From positions 1 to 28,911 of the IMG/VR virus record IMGVR_UViG_3300045738_002458: 28,911 nucleotides of DNA, one strand, 5' to 3'. Within the stretch, counting starts at the first letter, position 1; every line of letters begins with the position of its first letter. This stretch comes from a virus. The position numbers were made by a program, and so were the translations under genes. Below are positions 1 through 8,500 of this stretch, one piece after another. The notes beneath the pieces were generated by a model that searched no databases, was not told where the DNA came from, and was given only the letters and a program-made list of their open reading frames with translations.

Positions 1-34
1 CGTTTATACAAGTTAGCACAAAATAATAGACATT

Positions 35-59
35 AAAAAAGGCGCTTAAAAAGCGCCTT
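35..59 (-). terminator. Intrinsic terminator of the integrase gene
   Basis: A perfect hairpin with arms AAGGCGCTT and AAGCGCCTT lies just beyond the integrase stop. On the minus strand it is followed by a run of Ts, the usual form of a Rho-independent terminator. It would end the integrase transcript before the left edge of the window. Confidence 0.85.
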
Positions 60-107
60 GCTAACAAGTATGTGTGCTTAAAACATATCTTTATAGGAGC
101 AACGACC

Positions 108-1289
108 TTAAGTGCTTGAAATCATTGATTTTCTAAAGACTTCTTTTTTAGTGGGGTCATCCAGCGCCCAAACTGGTTCTGCATCGGGGATGAATTTGCC
201 ATACACTTTACGAATCATTGCGGTGTCAGTATGCCCTAAATGGGCGGCTACTGTCGACTCAGGTTCACCAGCTTTTAGCATCCAACTGGCGAAGCTATGT
301 CGAGTTGCATATGGTCTCAAGTAGGCTAAGCCCGCTTTATCAAGTGTCTGCTTCCAATGTTTCTGCGTGAACAGCCTCGACGTCGTGTAAGGGACTCCCC
401 TGCTCGTCACCCATGCTCTCTCGGAATCGTGCGTCTGCAATTCTAGTTCTAAGGCCAATCTCGCGGAAGATGGAAGGTAGATTTTCCTTGCTCGGCCACT
501 CTTCGGTGATTGCTCTGCCCCTGTTTGGGTTAAAGTGCGTTTCACAGTGATATACGGTAGACATACGTCCTCCCTCCTTAGTGCTGATGCTTCGCCTGGT
601 CTTAATCCTGACCAGAACATAAATGTGACTAATCGCTTACGACTTTCGCTGTTGAAGGCCTTCGCTATCCGTTCGGCTTCATCAATTGTAAAGACCTCAG
701 TCGAGTCTATGCTCTTGTGAAGTCCCTCCATTGTTAAGGCCTTGGACTTTGACTCCACGCCGTCCAGCATACGGCCAAAGTTATCGGATTCGATAACTAA
801 TGACCTAACTGCTCGTGTAATGGCAAATCGAACAAGCCACAAGCGGAACGATGCGAACTCTGTTGAGGGCGACATTTTAATTATATCGTCGCGCAAACGC
901 ATAGCCTCTGTGGGTGTAATATTTGCCGCGTCTATGTGACCGAAGTTCTCTATTACCCACTCAGCCCTAATGCTGTACGTAATATGTGTAGAGCCTTTGA
1001 CCTTGCCACGTTTAGCCTCAATGAAATGCTCACGAATAATAAACTCCAACCGGCGCTCGTCCTTTTTCAAACTTGGATCATTTGGGAAGTAGCGAGCTAA
1101 ATCAAATTGACCAAGCGTAATGTCACGCCTTATAGCGTTTAGCATTTGTTCGGCAGCCTTGATATTTGCCTTAGTCGGTGGTATTCCTAGCGTTCGTCGC
1201 CACTGGTTCCTTTCATTTGGTGGGCGAAAAGCAATGCGTAGTTTGTCTCTATGCACTGTTACACCCTTGGGTAAATCTAAATCACTCAT
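108..1289 (-). CDS. int: Tyrosine site-specific recombinase (phage integrase, DUF3596 arm-binding type)
   Basis: This enzyme would integrate and excise the phage genome by strand exchange between attP and attB. I chose the ATG at 1289 (MSDLDLPKG, 393 residues) because GGAG lies 9 bases before it; an upstream start at 1322 has no such site. Residues about 6-70 match the DUF3596 arm-DNA-binding pattern, including the GQFDLARYFP end. A SAM-like core-binding domain follows. The catalytic domain has Arg230 (SGLRPGE), Lys263 (SPKSGRARK), Tyr327/Arg330 in YATRHSF (Tyr in place of the commoner His), His353 (LGHTDT) and nucleophile Tyr363 (VYGKF). It has its own terminator and is separated from the late operon by another. 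No excisionase or attachment core could be recognised nearby. Length and all key residues look intact. Confidence 0.95.
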   Translation of the reverse strand: MSDLDLPKGVTVHRDKLRIAFRPPNERNQWRRTLGIPPTKANIKAAEQMLNAIRRDITLGQFDLARYFPNDPSLKKDERRLEFIIREHFIEAKRGKVKGSTHITYSIRAEWVIENFGHIDAANITPTEAMRLRDDIIKMSPSTEFASFRLWLVRFAITRAVRSLVIESDNFGRMLDGVESKSKALTMEGLHKSIDSTEVFTIDEAERIAKAFNSESRKRLVTFMFWSGLRPGEASALRREDVCLPYITVKRTLTQTGAEQSPKSGRARKIYLPSSARLALELELQTHDSERAWVTSRGVPYTTSRLFTQKHWKQTLDKAGLAYLRPYATRHSFASWMLKAGEPESTVAAHLGHTDTAMIRKVYGKFIPDAEPVWALDDPTKKEVFRKSMISST

Positions 1290-1370
1290 ACGGCTATACT
1301 CCTGATAGTGATTACCCCCCACCGAGTAGGTTAAAGCACGGGGATCATGGTGTCTATTTGTTTGGGCATA

Positions 1371-1399
1371 AAAAAGCCCCGCCTATTGAGGCGGGGTTA
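1371..1399 (-). terminator. Intrinsic terminator closing the late operon
   Basis: Arms CCCCGCCT and AGGCGGGG form a GC-rich 8-bp stem with a 4-base loop, followed on the minus strand by CTTTTTT. It lies just after the 51-residue gene and before the integrase, so it should stop late transcription running into int. Confidence 0.9.
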
Positions 1400-1413
1400 T
1401 TAAACCAATCGGT

Positions 1414-1569
1414 CTATTTAAGGGCTTTTTCAATCATAGCGTGTAGCTCGTCATCCCATTTTGGTTTTGAACTCTTAACAAGCTTTTCAGACGCAAACAA
1501 CGCGAGTTTTACAAGGAACTCTGTTGTTACTAAGCGAGTCATCAAGAACGCTAACAGTTTACTCAGCAT
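1414..1569 (-). CDS. Small late protein, hypothetical (51 residues)
   Basis: This short gene starts with ATG inside the last codons of the upstream 63-residue gene (11-base overlap in another frame), which suggests translational coupling. The product has a mostly hydrophobic first half (MLSKLLAFLM, then FLVKLALFA around residues 18-26) and a charged second half (KPKWDDELHAMIEKALK). Small proteins with this layout are common at the ends of phage late operons. It could be a membrane-associated lysis accessory or holin-like protein, but no family is certain and the hydrophobic stretch is interrupted by Arg12 and Lys21. A strong terminator follows at once, making this the last gene of the operon. 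Confidence 0.6.
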   Translation of the reverse strand: MLSKLLAFLMTRLVTTEFLVKLALFASEKLVKSSKPKWDDELHAMIEKALK

Positions 1570-1750
1570 TGGTCTCTACCTGAATTACGGGCACAGCTTC
1601 CACAAGCTCTGCCAAACTTTGGCCTTCAAAACCGACACGTTTAGCTATTGTGCCCAACACTTCACTTAGGCCTTTGGCCTCGTCCAGTGAATCAAGAACA
1701 CGTGCTTTTAGTCGGATTATTTCTGCTTGTGCATTTTGTTGTTCTTCCAT
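1559..1750 (-). CDS. Small coiled-coil late protein, hypothetical
   Basis: The product has 63 residues. Residues 1-35 are charged and heptad-like (EEQQNAQAEIIRLKARVLDS), then comes a short hydrophobic helix ending LAELVEAVPVIQVE. There is no signal peptide or membrane span. The ATG lies two bases after the TAA of the 117-residue gene, with GGAG about ten bases upstream; its own end overlaps the start of the 51-residue gene. Similar short coiled-coil proteins often follow tail-fibre genes in phages, but their role is unknown. I cannot name a family. Confidence 0.65.
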   Translation of the reverse strand: MEEQQNAQAEIIRLKARVLDSLDEAKGLSEVLGTIAKRVGFEGQSLAELVEAVPVIQVETNAE

Positions 1751-1752
1751 TA

Positions 1753-2106
1753 TTACTCGACTCCAATTACTTCTAGTTTGCAGTGTGTTTCCGCTGCTGT
1801 TTCGGCGGTTAGGCCTGTGTACGTCTCAGAGTCTAATGTATAGCTAGCGAAATCTGAGTTGTAAGTAGTAGGGTCAATCAGGATATACGGCGGTGAACCC
1901 GCGTCCTTATCTTCCTGCGCAGGCCAATAGCCCATGCGGTAATTAAGGCTAAAGTTAGCAGTGTCACTGTCTACCGTCCCTTTACCCTCACGAATGTCAT
2001 ACGAGAAATTCTCACCTGTATTCGCGGTGAACTCTGAACGAAGAACTTGGAATACTGCTGCTGCGAACGTAGTGCCTTGTGGGTCTGTGAATGGTGCTGT
2101 GAACAT
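1753..2106 (-). CDS. Hypothetical late protein after the fibre genes
   Basis: The product has 117 residues, is acidic, and is probably beta-rich (many Thr, Ser, Tyr and Asp; for example GYWPAQEDKDAGSPPYIL in the middle). No catalytic motif or membrane segment is visible. A good ribosome-binding site (AGAGG, 7 bases before ATG) decides the start. It is separated from the fibre-assembly gene by 77 bases holding an inverted repeat and a -10-like TATACT, so it may begin its own transcript. Its place just after the fibre and chaperone suggests a tail, fibre or decoration role, but that is inference from position only. Confidence 0.7.
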   Translation of the reverse strand: MFTAPFTDPQGTTFAAAVFQVLRSEFTANTGENFSYDIREGKGTVDSDTANFSLNYRMGYWPAQEDKDAGSPPYILIDPTTYNSDFASYTLDSETYTGLTAETAAETHCKLEVIGVE

Positions 2107-2136
2107 TTTAGAACCTCTTGTTGTTATTGAGCTGCG

Positions 2137-2142
2137 AGTATA
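2137..2142 (-). promoter_or_regulatory. Candidate -10 box (TATACT) before the 117-residue gene
   Basis: TATACT matches the sigma-70 -10 consensus in 5 of 6 positions and lies about 30 bases before the start codon. No good -35 hexamer is present at the normal distance; the recurrent AGTAGTAA element occupies that place instead. It could be an activator- or repressor-controlled promoter. Confidence 0.35.
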
Positions 2143-2146
2143 ACGC

Positions 2147-2180
2147 GTTACTACTAACTAAAATAGTAGTAACACTGTTA
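2147..2180. promoter_or_regulatory. Recurrent intergenic element, copy A, with inverted repeat
   Basis: GTTACTACT (2147-2155) and AGTAGTAAC (2165-2173) are perfect inverted arms around a 9-base spacer. The right arm continues as AGTAGTAACACTGTTA, 15 of 16 bases identical to copies B and C but on the plus strand. The symmetry looks more like a protein-binding operator than an RNA hairpin, since no T-run follows. Confidence 0.5.
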
Positions 2181-2183
2181 AAT

Positions 2184-2543
2184 CTATTTAAAAGGAGAGT
2201 CAGTTTTTACCCGTGCTACGGCCTCTATCCAGTTGTTCTTAGCCTCATCAGTCTGGTCAAACTGCCACTCCATGAACAGCTTATCAGTTTGGGCATAACC
2301 CTTTTGGCGAGCCTTGATCATCTTAGCGTTATGCATCTCGATGGTTGGCACAACAACCCCCCAAGCACTAGTGCTTGGGTCATAGATTTTACCCATGTAC
2401 TTGAACGTCGGGTCGAAATCTATTTCGTACCAATTTTCTAAGTCTTCTGGCACAGGCCACACTTGAACCGACCTACACGTTTCAACATCGACATATGCCT
2501 TATCGAAGACTTCTTCGGTCTTCGGAACATGATTAACAATCAT
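2184..2543 (-). CDS. Tail fibre assembly chaperone-like protein
   Basis: I chose the ATG at 2543 (MIVNHVPKTEE, 119 residues): it overlaps the fibre stop as TAATG and has GGAG 8 bases upstream. The longer reading from 2573 adds ten residues without such a site. The C-terminal stretch DKLFMEWQFDQ, followed by WIEAVARVKTDSPF, follows the pattern of phage tail-assembly chaperones (an aromatic LF segment, a charged turn, then W-x-x-x-V-x-x-I/V-K with a Pro near the end). The protein would help the adjacent 2,261-residue fibre fold or trimerise. The direct downstream, translationally coupled position supports this. It is not expected in the mature virion. Confidence 0.6.
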   Translation of the reverse strand: MIVNHVPKTEEVFDKAYVDVETCRSVQVWPVPEDLENWYEIDFDPTFKYMGKIYDPSTSAWGVVVPTIEMHNAKMIKARQKGYAQTDKLFMEWQFDQTDEAKNNWIEAVARVKTDSPFK

Positions 2544-5500
2544 TATATTTTCTCCACAATGTTCACGCCCCATATACGACGGATAAGGCTGTTTTCGCCA
2601 TGTTCAATAAGCCCCCGCTTACCTTGCAGTGACACACGCCAGTATTTGTCGTAAAGGGGGCTTGATAGCATGAATTGCTTATCGTCAAATTTACCTACGT
2701 CAGCCTTTACTACATATGTAGGGATCAAAGTAATACCCATCACATCATCATTATCTTCTGAACCCTCAACGGCCAAAAACTCGTATTTGTCGTAGTCGTC
2801 AGACAGCGTAATGTTACCATTCGCAAGACCCGCAGCGTTGTAGTAAAGCGATGTGTAATCATACTTCATTTGTATCTGCTTGAATGCAGGTGACTTACCA
2901 GTGAAGCTGCGCACCGAAATAGCCATCGAAGTACCGCTAAGGCGAGTTACACGTATGGTGTACCTCTGACCACTTGCTGCATAGTTATCACTGATTTGGT
3001 CATCAATATGTATAGAAGAACTTCCTTCCCAACGACCATAACTAGGTGAGCCATACTCGTTGTCTACATGCTGAAACGATGTCCCTGTGTAGGTACGGTT
3101 AACGATTCGAGTATTAGACGTTGTACCCCGAAAAATCTCTACGCGCCAATTAGGTGTTGAGTAGCCTTGTTGTCCTGATCCATTAAGGTAACTCGTTGAG
3201 CCGCTTACAACCCACGAGAGATTAACCTTTCCACCTAGAACTGTTATAGCGGGCAGTACATAAGTCCCCCCCGTGTTCAAGGATTTATTAGTACCACTTT
3301 GCGTGCCACCTGCCACAGTACCCACGTAATACGGGTTTATCTGTCTACGAGCCTCGTCTTGGATGGACTCAATATCAACCGTGTTTTTAGATAATTTACC
3401 ATCAAAGAAACCGTTACCCTTTGTATCCACATAGAATATTGGCGAGATTTCCTTGCCCGCCGAGTCAGTCCTAGATAAAGCTATAGGACGCACAGCATCA
3501 GGAGCAATTTTAAGGCTTGTGTACGAACCACCATTGTTTACTAAGCTATTAACCTGTAGGTGTCTTGCGTTGATAGCGCCCGCACCAATCCAGCTAGCCG
3601 TGATAGTGTTTTCAAGCCCAGCGGGGGGGGTAGATGGGAGGAAATCATCGTACGTAATAACCCTTGAGACAACACCCGTAGTAGCTTTAGCCCGAATGAC
3701 ACCGTTGAACCTAGCGTCACCCTCCATGCCAAGCCATATACCAATTACACCACTCTGTTTGATAACTATTTGGTGCCTACGCTCACCATCGACCTCCCTG
3801 CCATAGTGATACCCGAGCCCAAAATGAGTCGCGTGGGTACGCCAGTCAGTGCCGATTGTCCATATCATTTCATCCACCCCATACCCGAGTGTTTTATAGT
3901 TGCCAACAATACCGCCCTCACCCGTTGGATTAGTGCTATAAAGCTGCTGCTTAAAGCGGATACCACCATCCGTGTTTATTGCCTGTAATGAGTTAGTGCT
4001 TGATGAGAATAAAGCTTTGCCCCCATAGGTGCGAACCCATTCGCTGTCGATCATATAGAGACCACCACCGTGCGAGCTAAAGTAGATACCGTCGTCACTG
4101 TTAGTCCTTATCCATGTGTCACCACTATTTATAAACGTGTGTACCCCTCGTCGTAACCCACCATTAATGTCAACCACGCCATTAACTATAAAATCGCCAT
4201 TACGCCTGAACGCCGCTATATTGCCTCTGTCTCCCCCCGCTGAGCTATATGCACCGCCCGCCGTGCTTGTCTGAATGCGCAGCTCGCCCTCATCGGCATT
4301 AGCCTCAAAGCGAAACGCCCCCTTAGACGCGTTCTTACTTACTATGGCTACGTTTGCGTTTCGCGTTGGGTGCTTAAAAATACCCGCTACTTGGTTAGAG
4401 CCTATGGATGAAGCCTCTGCTATGAGCTGCCCTGTAGTAACTACCGACCCCTCATTATTGATAAGTGCCCCGCGCGTATAGTCGGTAAGCCCCTTGCTTC
4501 CTGTTATAAAACGAGCTATGTCACCCGCCCCCGATTGGACGGCGTAGAACGCTGGGTTGCTAGAATCACGATGCACGTACAAATAATCACTTGTCGGAGA
4601 TGTCGTACCAATTCTTGCGAACGAGGTTGCATGAAAACCATCAAGTTTATCAGCGTCTAGGCCTGATCCACTGCCCATATTATCCGTGTGGAAAAACTCT
4701 TGCCATCCACCGCTGCTACCAGAGCTGACGCGCTTGAACATCATACGGTTAGTGTGGAATGAACACGCTATGTCGAAGTAATAGCCCCCACCATTCGCAT
4801 GGTTAGCGGTGATATGATACCACCAATCATTTGTGGGGTTTTCCAAGGCAGTGTTGTCCGTACCCTCACCACCGCTCCCCGCCACATTAGAGGCTTGTAG
4901 CCCTGAGCGACCATACACCACCTGATTATGGTACTCTAGGAAGTCAGCTCTAACAGCTGTCTCATCTTTGCCCAGATACTTTGAGTCCGATTCAGACTTT
5001 ATAGCGAAATGACTAGTGTTGCCCGTATGGTATATTTTGTTGTCACGATACTTTACCTCTGACAGATCAAGCCATAGCACATCAGTTAGGCCTGTAGCCT
5101 CACCATTTGTGACACTACCCCCAAGCCCAATGCTCATGAACGGGTCGTTACTAGCGTCGGTGTTTACTTCTATACGAGCCGCGTTACCGTTACGTATTGG
5201 TCTTCCATTTGCGTGGTTAAACGTTATGTTTGCGTTACCGTATCCATCGTTAGCGGTTAATGCGACCTTACCATCCATAACGCCAACAATTCTTCCTGAT
5301 GTAACTGCATTTTCTGAGGAAGATAGGTAGCGGCCATTCGCCTCACCCTTAGAGTAAACATCAACAAACGCACGGACAGACGACATGTTAGAGCAGAATC
5401 GAATGTAGTTGTCACTTGTACTATTTCTAAATGCGATAGCACCGCTAATATCGGACTGGCTTCCGTACCTAGAGCGAAAAAGTCGAGAATGTATGTCACC

Positions 5501-8500
5501 TGCGCTGTCTCGACTGGCGATACTGTTTCCCGTAATACCCGTTGCGTAGCTTCTTCCACCTAGCTTGTCAGCATTTGTCGCTGTGGCCGTTTTGCCTAGA
5601 TACTTAGACGACAGCTTAGTGCCACTCTCTGAAAAGGAAGGTGCAGAGACCTCATGCGCGAACGCTGCTGTCCCCCCCTTATTGAGACGGAAAGCTATAT
5701 CACCACCATTGTATCGGAACCCCAAAGTGCCGCTTTGATGGTCAAACTGCCAGTAGTTATTCTCGTACGTGGAATCCATTAGGTTTAGCTGTACGTTAGT
5801 GTGCCTTATGGTCAACTGGCCTTCTACCGTTCCGCCCTTGTCACTTCTAAGGAATTGTGACGAATTAATATTGTCTAGCTTGTCAGCATTTGTCGCTGTG
5901 GCCGTTTTGCCTAGATACTTGCTACCTAACGATACGCCATTTTCATAAAAGTTAACTGAGTGGACTTCTTTAAACTTCCACGAACTTGTGCCCAAGTTAC
6001 TTTTGTTATTGGCATATGGCAATAAGCCCGAACTTGTTGTGCGAACCCAACTACCCGAACTAGCAGGGTTGTTAGCAGGAAACATGCGCGGGTATGAAGA
6101 ACTGCCCGACGTGTCGATACCCAGATAACTTGGCTGCTCTTTTACATCTTTCCAGCGAACGTCTGTTATGAACCCACCACTTGATATTGTTGGTTCTGAA
6201 ACACTAACAGCAAAAAAGAGCTTGTCAGCATAATTGTAAGAGACAACACTTTTAGGATTAAACGTAATGTTCGAGATAGTGAACTCGTACGTGTACTCTA
6301 ATCCTTTAGTCGGTGCGGGTAAGATAACTTGTTCTGAGAAGTTGAACGATGTGCGGTAAAGTCTGTGACCACCCTCCTCTGTTGAGTAATTAATGTTAGC
6401 TGACAGACGAATTGTAGCTTTACCTACCGTAAAGTTATGCGCCGCGCCGTTTAGCTTCATTGTCACATCGAACGCCACATCTTTAAGGCCTGCTTCATTA
6501 GGGCCACTAACACTAAAGTTCATAGTTTGGGCGCTACCGCCCGACTTAAGAGCGGGCACTGAGATTTTCTTGTTAAACCCAACCCCCTTTGAAGTAATAG
6601 ATTGCGTGCCCCCTAGTACAACACCATCAGGGCTGACGCGTACTAGGCCATCTTTAAAAGCGGGGTCAATCATGTGTTCGCGGATTGCACCAGGCGGCAT
6701 AGTAATGTCGTCCGAAAGTATAGCAATACCGTCAACCGCTAAACGGCCACTGTCGATTGTTTCCGCTGATAATTGACGAATAACGGCTTCGTCAAGGTAC
6801 ATGTAGTTACGGTCTTCTGAGAAGTAGAATGGGAACTTTGACTTATCCAATTCGCTACTGCCATTCCAGTTAGGTGGCACGATAGCAATTTCATCAGCTT
6901 GGAAGTAAAGCTTACCACCCGCGTCCACACCACTGCCTTTAGACAGCAAATGGACACCCGATACTTTACCGTTAGCATCTGCTTTGATTACACGCTCAGC
7001 TTTAAGGATGCCCGTCGTTGAATCTGTATAAGCTCTCGCGATGCTTTTAGCACTGGCCACCGCCCCATTTTGGTTGCTATTAACTTCCTCAATACGCGCG
7101 GCACTGTCTGCCGTTGCCTGCTCAAGTACCGTCGCACGACTCCTAGCGTCAACCGCTCTGCTATTGGCTGTATTAGCTGTGCTTTGCGCTGTGTTCGCTT
7201 TTGACACGCCAATTTCTGCCCTTGACTCAACACTAGTAAAACGTGTTGCATAGTCACTGCTAGTTTCCTCAAGCGTTGTAACGCGATTAGTCGCGGCGAC
7301 TGCCTTGTTGTCTGCTGCATCAGCGGCACTTTGCGCCGTATCAGCTTTATCTACAGCGCTGTCCGCCACAGTTTCTACAGCAGTGAAACGTGTTGCGTAA
7401 TCTTCGCTTGTTTCTTCTAGTGAGGACACACGGTTCGTAGCGCTAGTAGCCTTCGAATCCGCTGAGTTAGCTTTAGTCTGTGCTGCGTTTGCCTTATTAA
7501 CACCCGTAGTAGCTTTCGTTTCCACAGTGGTTAAACGTGACGCATGACCCGTACTAGTTGACTCAAGCGTTACCACACGATTTGTTACCGCTGTAACCTT
7601 TGTATTTGCCGAGTTCGCTTTGGCCTGTGCTGCATCTGCTTTAGTAGTCGCGGTGGTTGCCGTAGTTTCAACATTAGTTAAGCGCGAGGCATGACCAGCA
7701 CTCGTTTCTTCAAGCGTTCCGACACGATTCGTTACAGCCGTTACTTTAGTCGTTGCCAAATTAGCTTTTGCCTGCGCTGTATTCGCTTTGCTAACACCGC
7801 TATCTGCTGTGCCTTGCGCATCATCTGCTTTAGTGACTGCTGTAACTGCTTTCGTTTCTACCGTAGATAAACGGGACGCATGACCTTCGCTGGTTTCTTC
7901 TAACGTAGACACACGGTTAGTAGCAGCTGTTGCAATAGTGGTTGCAGCATTAGCCGTGTCTTGTGCATCATCCGCTTTAGTAACCGCGCTAGTTGATTTG
8001 GTCTCAACGTTAGTTAAACGTGACGCATGGCCTGTGCTGGTTTCTTCAAGTGTTCCAACACGGTTCGTTACAGTCGTAACCCTCGTATCAACCGAATTTG
8101 CTTTAGCTTGTGCCGCGTTCGCTTTAATAACACCGCTATCTGCTGTGCCTTGCGCATCATCTGCTTTAGACTCTGCGGTAGTCGATGCGGTCTCAACACT
8201 CGTTAAACGTGACGCATGACCCGTGCTAGTTTCTTCAAGTGTACCCACACGATTCGTTACGGTTGCGACCTTAGTATTTGCCGAATTTGCTGATCCTTGT
8301 GCGGCATCTGCTTTAGTGACTGCACTAGTTGATTTGGTTTCAACATTAGTTAAACGTGACGCATGGCCTTCGCTAGTTTCTTCAAGACCTGTGACACGGT
8401 TCGATACAGTTGCGACCTTAGTATTTGCTGCGTTTGCTGAGCCTTGTGCGGCATCTGCTTTAGTGACTGCACTAGTTGATTTGGTTTCAACATTAGTTAA

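Noticed and set aside
1-107. Phage attachment site next to the integrase
   Set aside because: No tRNA end, direct repeat or arm-type repeat can be seen; the other prophage end is outside the window.
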